A DNA stretch of 62,930 nucleotides from Streptomyces sp. NRRL WC-3626 (GTDB lineage Bacteria > Actinomycetota > Actinomycetes > Streptomycetales > Streptomycetaceae): the NCBI RefSeq assembly GCF_000718785.1, contig NZ_JOCA01000031.1, forward strand, positions 1 through 62,930, read 5' to 3'. A model generated the notes under the pieces. It made no database searches. It was given only the letters and a program-made list of their open reading frames with translations, and was not told the DNA's origin. This document shows, piece by piece, positions 55,693 to 62,930 of the stretch. A program made the translations under genes and the position numbers. Each line of letters begins with the position of its first letter. Positions within the stretch are counted from its first letter, which is position 1.

Positions 55693-57717
55693 TCAGGACT
55701 TGACCCGCATCGTGGCGTTGGCGAGATCCACGGTGCCCGGCAGCATCGCCTGCGGACGCAGCAGGTCCTTGAGGAGGAACCTCATCAGCTCCTGGCCGGA
55801 CATGTTCTTCAGCCGCCCCGCCAGCGCGGGGTTGACGTCCTCCATGCGCATGATCTCCAGCACCGCGCGGTCCACCAGGCCGGGAATGATGTCCTTGCCC
55901 CTGAGGGTGTTGGAGCGGAGCCGCTCCTTGTACTGCTTCTGCCCGGCGCCGGAGCCGTAGGTCATCGTGCTGTGCTCGTCCGCCGCGGCCTGGGCCATGG
56001 AGAGGAGGATCTGGCTCGCCCGGATCGGGTCCTGTTCCATGCTGCGCCGCTCCCCGAACTTGTCGTAGTCCATCTCCCCCTTGGCGGCTCCGAGGTCGAA
56101 GTTCCTCACGGGAAGCGAGAATTCGGCGGGCATCTTCTCCGGGCGGGTGGCCAGCTCGCTCTTGGTGACCGCCGGCTCGGCGGGCTTGGCGTTGATCGTC
56201 GGATACTCCCGCTGGGCGAAGTCGCTGAGCATCAGCCAGCCCTGGGACTCCAGGGGCGAGTCCACGAGCGGGATCTCGAAGCGGACCTTTCCGAACCGGG
56301 TGTCGCGGAACTCGCTGCCGGGCGCCTCCAGGAAGAAGAAGACGAAGCCCTCGTTCGCGAGTACGTGGGTGTCGTAGCCCTCGGAGTTGTTCGGCGCCTC
56401 GGGGTCCGCCTTCAGCAGCTCCGTCTTCGACTTGATGTGGCCCGCCTGCTTCAGCTGCTCCGCGCGCTCCTCGTCCTTGGTGTAGTGGACCAGCACGCTC
56501 TGCCGCAGCGCGGCACCCAGCGCCCGTTCGACGCCGGCCACCCATTCGTCGCGCCCACGGGTGCTGATCTCGTTGGCCATACCGGCCCGGTTCAGCTCGG
56601 ACAGCTCGCGGAAGTAGCTCGGCCCGCTCATGGCGAACGCCGCGGCGCTGTCGGCCCAGGCATCCTCACTCCAGAGCATGCCGTTCGCGGTCATCGCCTC
56701 GAAGGGGGCGCGGGCCTCCGCGGGGAAGTCGGCGTCCCGGCCGATCTGTTCGGTCACCCGGTCGTTCTCGGCCTTCAGGGCCGTGCGGGCCGCGGTCAGG
56801 AAGGTCCTGGCGGACGCGGTCTCCCGTTCGGGCCTGCCTTCCAGGTTCTCCTCGGCGCCGCTGACCGCCAGCAGCAGCCCGACCACCTGCTGCGCGCAGT
56901 ACATGGGGTCCCGCTTGGGATCACGGTCGTACTCCGCGATGGCCCGGCGGATGTCCGCCAGTTCCCGGGACTCCTGGGCGGGGGCGCGCGAGAAGGACTT
57001 GAGGAAGGACGACAGCGACGTGCCGCCGGCCCCGGCGGCCGGCAACTGGCCCGAGAGTTCCTCCGTGCCCTTGCGCTGGATCACCGCCGCGCCGCGGGCC
57101 GCGGGCGCCGCCGTGTCCGCCTCGGCCCGCTGCACGGGCGCGGGGCCCGCCATCACGCGGTGCGCGTTCGCCTCCGCCTCCCGTTCGAAGCGGTCGGCGG
57201 GGTCGCTGATGCGCAGGCCGTCGCCGTGGTCCGTGCCCGCGACGGGACCCTGCCGTTGCTGCACGACATGGGTGAGTTCATGGGCGAGGGTGTGTTTGTC
57301 GCCGCCGCCGTCACCGAGGACGACATGGCTGCCCGAGGTGTAGGCACGGGCGCCGATGGCGCGGGCCGAGCGGGCGGCAAAGGGGCCGGTGTGCAGCCGT
57401 ACGGCGGAGAAGTCGGCCCGGAAACGGGCCTCCATCTCCTGGCGTACCGCTCCGGCGAGCGGTGTGCCGCCCGACTTCAGGACCTCGTCCACCCCGGTGT
57501 CCCCCTGCTCCGGGGTGGGCGCGGGACGGACACGGCGGGCGATCATACGGGTCACGGCCGCGTTGCCCGCCTCGCGCTGGGCGGCGCGCAGCGCGCCGGC
57601 GGTGAGCGGCGGCGGCACGGCGGCGCTCCGGGAGGTCTCCCGCAGGGCGGGGGACCGGTCGTCGCGCCCCTTCTGCCGGGTTTTGGCCCGCACGGTGCGC
57701 GGCTTGGGCGTCTGCAC
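55693..57717 (-). CDS. DUF4157 (eCIS-core) protein with a C-terminal candidate effector domain
   Basis: The 674-residue protein is encoded opposite to the CIS genes. Residues about 75-155 form the DUF4157 domain with HELTH at 146-150 (LAHELTHVVQQ) and the RFRADFSAVRLHTG entry motif. This domain marks proteins associated with, and often loaded into, eCIS particles. VQR/IQR motifs follow at 195-197 and 213-215. The C-terminal 450 residues have no clear family. LVHYTKDEERAEQLKQAGHI (409-428) with VLANEGFVFFFLE (452-464) resembles the start of H-Y-type ADP-ribosyltransferase toxin domains. The GTG at 57717 follows GAGGAGG (57720 is an alternative). Confidence 0.85.
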   Translation of the reverse strand: MQTPKPRTVRAKTRQKGRDDRSPALRETSRSAAVPPPLTAGALRAAQREAGNAAVTRMIARRVRPAPTPEQGDTGVDEVLKSGGTPLAGAVRQEMEARFRADFSAVRLHTGPFAARSARAIGARAYTSGSHVVLGDGGGDKHTLAHELTHVVQQRQGPVAGTDHGDGLRISDPADRFEREAEANAHRVMAGPAPVQRAEADTAAPAARGAAVIQRKGTEELSGQLPAAGAGGTSLSSFLKSFSRAPAQESRELADIRRAIAEYDRDPKRDPMYCAQQVVGLLLAVSGAEENLEGRPERETASARTFLTAARTALKAENDRVTEQIGRDADFPAEARAPFEAMTANGMLWSEDAWADSAAAFAMSGPSYFRELSELNRAGMANEISTRGRDEWVAGVERALGAALRQSVLVHYTKDEERAEQLKQAGHIKSKTELLKADPEAPNNSEGYDTHVLANEGFVFFFLEAPGSEFRDTRFGKVRFEIPLVDSPLESQGWLMLSDFAQREYPTINAKPAEPAVTKSELATRPEKMPAEFSLPVRNFDLGAAKGEMDYDKFGERRSMEQDPIRASQILLSMAQAAADEHSTMTYGSGAGQKQYKERLRSNTLRGKDIIPGLVDRAVLEIMRMEDVNPALAGRLKNMSGQELMRFLLKDLLRPQAMLPGTVDLANATMRVKS

Positions 57718-57957
57718 CACGTGCCTCCTCGTCCGTACACCTCCGCGGCTGCTCCAGCAGACCGCGCGGACGGCCGCCGCGTCCAGAGCCGCGCGGGCAG
57801 CGCGCGGGCAGCGCCGGGCGGCGGCGGGGCTGTCCGGCCGCCCGGAAAGGCAGCGGTCTTGCCCCTGTTCAGGGCCGCGCGTCCCTCCCGTCCCCTCGGG
57901 GGCCCCGCGCAGACTCGGCCTGGACACAGGTGACCGCAAGGACGTTAAGGAGCGAGC
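57718..57957. promoter_or_regulatory. Divergent intergenic region before the sheath gene
   Basis: 240 bases lie between the divergent starts of the DUF4157 gene and the sheath gene. A promoter for each must lie here or close by, but I see no convincing sigma-70 pair or palindrome. AAGGAG at its right end is the sheath ribosome-binding site. Confidence 0.4.
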
Positions 57958-59514
57958 ATGCCGACGTACCTCACCCCGGGCGTGTACGTGGAGGAGGTGC
58001 AGTCCGGTGCCCGGCCGATCGAAGGGGTCGGCACGGCCGTCGCCGCGTTCGTCGGCTTCGCCGAGAAGGGCCCGTTCCACGCGCCGACGCTGGTCACCAG
58101 CTGGGACCAGTACTCCCAGCTGTTCGGTGGCTTCACCGAGGGCACCTATCTGGCCCACGCGGTCTACGGCTACTTCTCCAACGGCGGCGGCGCCGCGTAC
58201 GTGGTGCGCATCGGCGGGTCTGCCGAGGACACCTCCGCCCCGGCGGCCGGCAGCGGCAACGGCAGGCAGCGCGGGGGCGACCGGGCCGTACAGCCCGTGG
58301 AAGTCGGCGGTTTCCTGATCGCGGCGAAGCCCGGTGTCACCGGGGTGTCGGTGGAGGTCGCCGACGCGGACGGCGAGAACCCGCCCGAGGACCGCTTCAA
58401 GGTCCTCGTCCGGCGCGGCGAGCAGGTCGTGGAGACGTACGAGGCCTCCACCCGCAAGAACGTCAAGGGGTACCTGGTCACCCAGGCCCGCGCCTCCGAA
58501 CTGATCGAGGTCACCGAGCAGCGCGGCGCCGGCACCGCCAAGCCCGCCGCGGGCACGGTGGCGGTCCCCGACGCCCCGGCCGCCCCGGCCGCGACGGCAG
58601 CCCGCCTCGACCCCTCCGAGTACGTCGGCGACGCCGGCGCCCGCACCGGGTTCGGCGGGCTCGAGACCATCGACGAGATCACCATGGTCGCGGTGCCGGA
58701 CCTCATGGGCGCCTACCAGCGCGGTGACATCGACGCCGAGGGCGTACGCACCGTGCAGCTCGCCGTCATCTCGCACTGCGAGCAGATGGGCGACCGGGTC
58801 GCCGTGCTCGACTCCCCGCCCGGCCTGTCCGCCCAGCAGGTGCGCACCTGGCGCAACGACGAGGCCGGCTACGACTCCCGCTACGCCACCCTGTACTACC
58901 CGTGGGTGCGGGTCTTCGACCCGGCCCTCGGCCGCAACACCACCGTCCCGCCGAGCGGCCACGTCGCCGGTGTGTGGGCCCGCAGCGACGCCGAACGCGG
59001 TGTGCACAAGGCCCCCGCCAACGAGGTCATCCGTGGCGCGGTCGACCTGGAACTGCGGCTCAGCAAGGGCGAGCAGGACCTCCTCAACCCCATCGGCGTG
59101 AACTGCGTCCGCGCCTTCCCCGGCCGCGGCATCCGCATCTGGGGCGCCCGCACCCTCTCCTCCGACCCGGCCTGGCGCTACCTCAACGTGCGCCGCCTGT
59201 TCAACTACCTGGAGGAGTCCATCCTGCTCGGCACCCAGTGGGTGGTGTTCGAGCCGAACGACGACCGCCTGTGGTCGAGCATCCGCCGCAACGTCACCGC
59301 GTTCCTCCAGGAGGAATGGCGCCGGGGCGCCCTGTTCGGCCGCACCGCCGACGAGGCGTTCTACGTGAAGTGCGACCGCGACAACAACCCGCAGGAGTCC
59401 ATCGACCAGGGCCGGGTCGTCTGCGAGATCGGCGTCGCGCCGGTCAAGCCCGCGGAGTTCGTGGTGTTCCGGCTGGCCCAGTTCTCCGACACCACCAGTC
59501 TCATCGACGAGTGA
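57958..59514 (+). CDS. Contractile sheath protein
   Basis: The 518-residue phage tail sheath-like protein has a signature N-terminus (YLTPGVYVEEVQSGARPIEG, GVGTAVAAFVGFAEKGP) and the C-terminal fold FVVFRLAQFSD-like (EFVVFRLAQFSDT). It also has LNVRRLFNYLEESI and FLQEEWRRGALFG, all typical of T4-gp18/Pvc-type sheath. It polymerises around the inner tube and contracts to drive it. The ATG follows AAGGAG. It is followed by the tube gene 35 bases on. Actinobacterial CIS have a single sheath gene, as here. Confidence 0.96.
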   Translation: MPTYLTPGVYVEEVQSGARPIEGVGTAVAAFVGFAEKGPFHAPTLVTSWDQYSQLFGGFTEGTYLAHAVYGYFSNGGGAAYVVRIGGSAEDTSAPAAGSGNGRQRGGDRAVQPVEVGGFLIAAKPGVTGVSVEVADADGENPPEDRFKVLVRRGEQVVETYEASTRKNVKGYLVTQARASELIEVTEQRGAGTAKPAAGTVAVPDAPAAPAATAARLDPSEYVGDAGARTGFGGLETIDEITMVAVPDLMGAYQRGDIDAEGVRTVQLAVISHCEQMGDRVAVLDSPPGLSAQQVRTWRNDEAGYDSRYATLYYPWVRVFDPALGRNTTVPPSGHVAGVWARSDAERGVHKAPANEVIRGAVDLELRLSKGEQDLLNPIGVNCVRAFPGRGIRIWGARTLSSDPAWRYLNVRRLFNYLEESILLGTQWVVFEPNDDRLWSSIRRNVTAFLQEEWRRGALFGRTADEAFYVKCDRDNNPQESIDQGRVVCEIGVAPVKPAEFVVFRLAQFSDTTSLIDE

Positions 59515-59549
59515 CCCGCGGGTCAGCAAGGGAAGGTTGACAGACAGTC

Positions 59550-59990
59550 ATGGCAACGGGCGACGCTCTTTCCACCCACGTCTTCGGCGTGCAGCTCGGC
59601 GGATACCTGGTCGAGTCGATCCAGGAGATCAGCGGGTTCACCGTCGAGGAGGATGTCGTCGAGGTCAAGCAGGTGACCTCCGAGGGCAAGCAGATCATCC
59701 GCAAGCAGCCGGGAGCCCGGCAGGCCGGCGAGATCACGATCACCCGGGGACTCGACCAGAGCAGCGAGTTCACCAAGTGGATCAAGGAGACCCTGAACAA
59801 CGGGGCCGTGAACTCCGCACGCCAGAACCTCACGATCGAGATCAAGGACACCGAGGGCAACACGGTCCGCCGTATCCAGCTGCTGCAGGGCTGGGCCTCC
59901 AAGTGGGAGGGCCCGTCGCTGAAGGCGGGCGAGTCCTCCCCGGCCACCGAGTCCGTCACGATCGTGTTCGAGGAGATCGTCGTCGAATGA
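59550..59990 (+). CDS. CIS inner tube protein (phage tail tube family)
   Basis: The 146-residue protein matches the T4-gp19/Hcp-like tail tube family. Its start is GDALSTHVFGVQLGGYLVES; VKQVTSEGKQIIRKQPG and ITITRGLDQSSEFTKWI are conserved tube segments. It would stack as hexamers inside the sheath. It overlaps the next gene by ATGA and follows the sheath gene, the universal CIS order. Confidence 0.96.
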   Translation: MATGDALSTHVFGVQLGGYLVESIQEISGFTVEEDVVEVKQVTSEGKQIIRKQPGARQAGEITITRGLDQSSEFTKWIKETLNNGAVNSARQNLTIEIKDTEGNTVRRIQLLQGWASKWEGPSLKAGESSPATESVTIVFEEIVVE

Positions 59991-60487
59991 GGCGTCGTAC
60001 GGTGACGGCGGGCAACCTGGAGGAACTCCTCCAGGCGACGGCGCCCGCCCCGGCGTCGGAGCAGTCGGCGGCGGACACCCCGGCCGCGGCCGCCCCGCCG
60101 CGCCGGGAGGAGCACGGGCTGCGCACCGAGTTCGAGTTCGAGCTGCCGCGCGGCTATGTGGACGACGACGGCACGGTGCACCGGCACGGCACGATGCGCC
60201 TGGCCACCGCCCGCGACGAACTGCGGCCCCAGATCGATCTGCGGGTCAAGGAGAACCCGGCGTATCTGAGCGTGGTGCTGCTGAGCCAGGTGATCACCCG
60301 GCTCGGCGGTATCACCGATGTGCACGCCGGGGTCGTGGAGCGGATGTACGCCACCGACGTCGCCTTCCTCCAGGACTTCTACCGCCGTGTCAACAGCGAG
60401 GGCCACACCCGCGCGGCGGTGACCTGCCCGCACTGCGAGGGCGCCTTCGAGGTCGACCTCTCGGGTGGGCGCCTGGGGGAATCGTGA
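59987..60487 (+). CDS. CIS tail-assembly-chaperone-like protein with CxxC
   Basis: The 166-residue protein has an Ala/Pro-rich N-terminus. The core (EFELPRGYVDDDGTVHRHG, MRLATARDELRPQIDLRV, AYLSVVLLSQVITRLGGI, VVERMYATDVAFLQDFYRRV) resembles phage tail assembly chaperones of the E/gp41/gp14 type. A CPHC pair near the C-terminus may bind zinc. ATGA and GTGA overlaps on both sides place it firmly in the CIS operon. A role in tape-measure or tube assembly is inferred from the family. Confidence 0.85.
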   Translation: MRRRTVTAGNLEELLQATAPAPASEQSAADTPAAAAPPRREEHGLRTEFEFELPRGYVDDDGTVHRHGTMRLATARDELRPQIDLRVKENPAYLSVVLLSQVITRLGGITDVHAGVVERMYATDVAFLQDFYRRVNSEGHTRAAVTCPHCEGAFEVDLSGGRLGES

Positions 60488-60642
60488 CGTACGCGCTTCC
60501 CCGGCTGCGGGAGGAGATCGCGTACGTCGCCTACCACTTCCACTGGGGGCGCGAGGAGATCCTCGACCTCACCCACGGCGAACGGCAGCAGTGGGTGGCC
60601 GAGATCGCCCGGATCAACACGCGCATGAACGAAGGCGGTTGA
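60484..60642 (+). CDS. DUF6760-family small CIS protein
   Basis: This 52-residue protein is too short for most gene callers but is fully coupled: GTG at 60484 overlaps the previous stop, and the next ATG is 5 bases after its stop. The sequence LREEIAYVAYHFHWGREEIL and DLTHGERQQWVAEIARIN matches the DUF6760 family found at this position in actinobacterial CIS loci. It resembles the short C-terminal frame that phages make by frameshift in tail chaperone genes, though here it is a separate coupled gene. Confidence 0.9.
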   Translation: MTYALPRLREEIAYVAYHFHWGREEILDLTHGERQQWVAEIARINTRMNEGG

Positions 60643-60646
60643 GCAC

Positions 60647-62930
60647 ATGGCATGGCGGGACAGGCTGCGCCGCCGGGCCGCGGAGCGGCCGGCGGCCGGC
60701 AGGTCCGGCGACTTTGGCGATTCCGGTCCGACGGACGTGGACCGGGACGTGAACGACGTCCCGGCCGCCGTCGTGCCCGCCGACTGGGACGGCGGCTGGC
60801 GCCGCACCACCGCGCCCCCGCTCACCGTCTCCCGCGCCCCGCTGGGCGTGAGCGACGGCCTCACCTTCCGCGCGGGCCTCGCCGCCTGGCAGAACCCGGC
60901 CTTCGACACGGGCCTCGGCCACGCGGTGCTCCCCGACGCCCCGACGGGAATGGTCCGGGGGATCACCCGCCCGGCCACCCCACTCGCCACCAGCACCGGC
61001 GGGGGCCCACTGCTGCTCCGCGCGGTGCGGCGGGAGGGGGACGGCGCGGAGCATGATGCGCAGGGCGCGGCACGACCGCGTCCGGTACGACCGGACACGG
61101 CCCCCCGCCCGGACAGCACGGCCCCGGCGACTCCGGTCGCCCGACGGACGCGCTCGTCCGGTACGGGGGCTCCGGGCGCGGCGCCCTCGGCCCCCGGAAC
61201 CTCGCGATCCGGGTCCACGGGCTCCGGGCCCTCCGGTCCGGCACGATCCGGTCCGGCGCCCACGGGCTCCGGGTCACCGAAATCGCCCGGCCCGACGCCC
61301 ACAGGTTCCGGGTCACCGGAACCGCCCGGTCCGGCGCCCTCGCGGCCCACCCCCTCGAAGCCCGGCTCCTCCGGTGCGGGACGGCCGGCTGCGCCGTCGT
61401 CGGGTTCCGGCTCCTCCGGTACGAGGCCGTCCGGCTCGGTGCCGTCGGGTTCCGGGGATTCCGGCACAGGGGTGACCGGTCCGGCCTCCTCGCGCTCGGA
61501 GGCACTCGGCTCGGCACCTTCCGGACCTCGGGTCATCGGTGGGCAGACGTCAGGCCGGGCGTCCTCGGGTTCCGGTGCGCCCGTGGTGGCCCGTTCCACG
61601 GACGGCTCCCACGGCACTCCGGACAGCGGCGCCCCGGCGTCTCGTGGCCTCACGTCCACGACGTCCCCTGCCGTGCTCTCCTCGGCACCTCCCGCTGTGC
61701 AACGAGCCGTGACATCGGACGGCGGCACTCCGGTAGTGGAACCTTCCGATCCCGCCCGCCCGCCGACCACTTCACCGATTCCGCTCGTACGACGCGTCTC
61801 CGTGATCCCCGGTACGCCCGCCTCCTCGCGTGCGCCGTCCGCGCAGCGCGCCGCCACGGAGGCGGGACGCGAACGGAGTGGTGATCGACCGGGGAAATCC
61901 CAGGTATCCGGCGCCGAGCCGTCTCGCCCGGTCGCCCGATCACGTTCGGCGGGACCCCGCTTGACGGTCGCCCGCCGCGTGGCGGGACCCACCCGCCGCG
62001 TCGCAGCCATCACCCCGGCGCGGGGCCACTCCGCGCCCCCCGCAGCCGCGGACAACCGCTCGCACGCCGCAGCCGCGGACCACCACGCGGCAGCTGCGGG
62101 CAACTACCCCGCAGCCGCGGACAACTACCCCGCAGCTGCGGGCAATCGTGCCGCTGGGGCGATGGGGGTCCCCCCGCTCGAGCGAAGCCGAGAGTGGGGG
62201 AGGGTGGGCGCAGCGGCACCCGGCGAACGCCGGCGAGTGGACCCCCCGACCTCAGCCGCACCCCCCACGCCACACAACCCCGTCCGGCGGACCGGCGACC
62301 GCCCCCCGCTGGGAGCCCCGCTGACCGAACTGCCGCCCACGGCGACACCGCCGGCACAGCAGACACCCGCCGAGGGACGACCCGCTCTTCCCATGGTCCA
62401 ACGCCGGACCGAGGACACGCCCCCCTCCAACACCCCCACGGCGAACCCGAGTGACACCCCCCGCCCCACCCGCCCCCGCACCCGAGGCGGCCTCGGCGCA
62501 CCCCTGCCCGCGCTACCCCCCAGCGCCGACCAAACCCCCCGCACGACATCCACCCCCCTGCTCGGAACATCCGCCGTCCAGCGCAGCCTCGCAAAAGACC
62601 CGGCCCCACCGGTCCCCCCGCCACCGGGTCCCCCCGATCGGCACGCCGACGGACCGGCATGGGCGAGGCCGACCCCGACTCCGGCACCGAAGGGCCCGGC
62701 CGACCCCGTCGTACGAACGCCCGCGCCCGCCGGACCAGCGGCAGGGCCCACCCCCGTCGTCGTCGCCCGCGCCGTAGGCCCCGCCCTGGGCGCGACCACC
62801 AGGCCCGCCCCGGGCACGGCCCCCCGCACCCTCACGCTGCTCCCCGCCCGCCCCCTCACCCTCAGCACCCACACCCCCGAGGGCGCGACACCCCCCGCCA
62901 CGCCCCGCACCGGCAACGGCCGCCCCGTCG
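60647..62930 (+). CDS. Very long Pro/Ser/Gly-rich CIS-locus protein (partial, runs off the edge)
   Basis: The ATG at 60647 opens a frame with no stop for 761 codons up to the window end, so the C-terminus is missing. The first 120 residues look folded (WRRTTAPPLTVSRAPLGVSD, GLAAWQNPAFDTGLGHAVL). The rest is low-complexity Pro/Ser/Gly/Thr/Arg with recurring short V-Q-R or V-A-R motifs (AVQRAV, MVQRRT, AVQRSL, VARAVG). Part of the region (about 62040-62238) is built from dispersed repeats in frame. It sits where baseplate or tape-measure genes begin in CIS loci. Function unknown. Confidence 0.7.
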   Translation, partial: MAWRDRLRRRAAERPAAGRSGDFGDSGPTDVDRDVNDVPAAVVPADWDGGWRRTTAPPLTVSRAPLGVSDGLTFRAGLAAWQNPAFDTGLGHAVLPDAPTGMVRGITRPATPLATSTGGGPLLLRAVRREGDGAEHDAQGAARPRPVRPDTAPRPDSTAPATPVARRTRSSGTGAPGAAPSAPGTSRSGSTGSGPSGPARSGPAPTGSGSPKSPGPTPTGSGSPEPPGPAPSRPTPSKPGSSGAGRPAAPSSGSGSSGTRPSGSVPSGSGDSGTGVTGPASSRSEALGSAPSGPRVIGGQTSGRASSGSGAPVVARSTDGSHGTPDSGAPASRGLTSTTSPAVLSSAPPAVQRAVTSDGGTPVVEPSDPARPPTTSPIPLVRRVSVIPGTPASSRAPSAQRAATEAGRERSGDRPGKSQVSGAEPSRPVARSRSAGPRLTVARRVAGPTRRVAAITPARGHSAPPAAADNRSHAAAADHHAAAAGNYPAAADNYPAAAGNRAAGAMGVPPLERSREWGRVGAAAPGERRRVDPPTSAAPPTPHNPVRRTGDRPPLGAPLTELPPTATPPAQQTPAEGRPALPMVQRRTEDTPPSNTPTANPSDTPRPTRPRTRGGLGAPLPALPPSADQTPRTTSTPLLGTSAVQRSLAKDPAPPVPPPPGPPDRHADGPAWARPTPTPAPKGPADPVVRTPAPAGPAAGPTPVVVARAVGPALGATTRPAPGTAPRTLTLLPARPLTLSTHTPEGATPPATPRTGNGRPV
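62040..62150 (+). repeat. In-frame ~21-bp tandem repeats
   Basis: Units of about 21 bases (GCAGCCGCGGACAACTACCCC-like, with gct/ggc variants) encode repeated Ala-Ala-Ala-(Asp/Gly)-Asn-Tyr-Pro. The GCAGCTGCGGGCAA core is the reverse complement of the TTGCCCGCAGCTGC core of the dispersed element at 41811, so the array belongs to that repeat family. Confidence 0.75.
62130..62238. repeat. Inverted copy of the dispersed palindromic repeat, interrupted
   Basis: Read on the minus strand, this matches the 41811-41912 copy (GGGTGCCGCTGCGCCCAC ... CGCCCCAGCGGCACGATT). The bases that would complete the left hairpin arm are replaced by the nested element at 62162-62204. It lies inside the long low-complexity frame. 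Confidence 0.78.
62162..62204. repeat. Nested 43-bp hairpin element
   Basis: The element runs ATGGGGGTCCCCCCGCTCG then AGCGAAGCCGAGAGTGGGGG and AGGG, and can fold by pairing CCCCC-GCTC with GAG-GTGGGGG. It interrupts the surrounding repeat exactly within its hairpin. From recollection, the same element recurs in intergenic DNA of many Streptomyces. Confidence 0.75.

Noticed and set aside
57721..59529. Upstream extension of the DUF4157 reading frame over the sheath gene
   Set aside because: The added 600 residues are antisense to the sheath gene and lack domains. A good GAGGAGG site precedes the GTG at 57717.
60379..62103. 574-codon minus-strand open frame opposite the long low-complexity gene
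   Set aside because: It has no ribosome-binding site or domain and would converge through the coupled CIS genes. The plus-strand frame continues the operon.
48786..62930. Prophage
   Set aside because: Sheath, tube and tail-chaperone-like genes are present, but there are no capsid, portal, terminase, integrase or lysis genes, and the DUF4255, DUF4157 and AAA+ genes are CIS-specific.

Overview
The window is high-GC actinobacterial DNA, almost certainly from a Streptomyces chromosome. Third codon positions are overwhelmingly G or C, GTG starts are frequent, many neighbouring genes overlap by ATGA or GTGA, and the family content is typical of the genus (XRE/DUF2690, SCO4848-like, MocR, DprE1/E2, an sdhCDAB operon and an intracellular contractile injection system). 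No rRNA, tRNA, CRISPR array or transposase gene was seen.

Layout. 0.1-2.7 kb: an XRE-type membrane regulator and malate dehydrogenase (mdh), with unusual inverted and direct repeats upstream of mdh. 2.9-10.0 kb: a choline-to-glycine-betaine island with betaine aldehyde dehydrogenase, a choline-oxidase-like GMC enzyme and a betaine ABC importer (ATPase, double permease, lipoprotein). 10.0-12.4 kb: two coupled AhpD-like genes divergent from a MocR regulator. 12.6-15.9 kb: a lipoprotein, an ATP-grasp ligase-like protein, and glyA behind a ZTP riboswitch. 15.9-18.2 kb: a membrane protein and an ECF sigma/membrane-partner pair. 18.3-20.1 kb: trpS and a 2H phosphoesterase. 20.1-24.3 kb: DprE2-DprE1 divergent from PAP2-UbiA-GtrA. 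All five resemble the mycobacterial decaprenylphosphoryl-arabinose pathway. 24.3-28.1 kb: a BrkB-type membrane protein, a D,D-carboxypeptidase, an SCO4848-type protein and a metallophosphoesterase. 28.1-28.4 kb: a repeat array. 28.4-34.8 kb: a two-component system, an MMPL transporter with an added C-terminal domain, and a three-gene TetR operon with two TTGAAC palindromes at its promoter. 34.9-38.4 kb: sdhCDAB. 38.5-47.1 kb: a UraD-like protein, a GH20 hexosaminidase, two hypotheticals, a PGRP/FG-GAP amidase, and an ECF sigma with its membrane partner.

47.2-62.9 kb carries the most distinctive system: one flank of a Streptomyces-type contractile injection system (CIS). It contains a membrane protein, a LuxR regulator, a secreted beta-propeller protein, a DUF4255/Pvc16-like protein, an AAA+ ATPase, an opposite-strand DUF4157 (eCIS-core) protein with an uncharacterised C-terminal domain, the sheath, the inner tube, a tail-assembly-chaperone-like protein, a 52-residue DUF6760 protein, and a very long Pro/Ser/Gly-rich frame that runs off the right edge. 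Baseplate, spike, LysM and tape-measure genes would lie beyond the edge. The candidate effector and the low-complexity protein are the parts most worth following up. The low-complexity frame also contains a dispersed Streptomyces repeat that itself carries a second, nested repeat.
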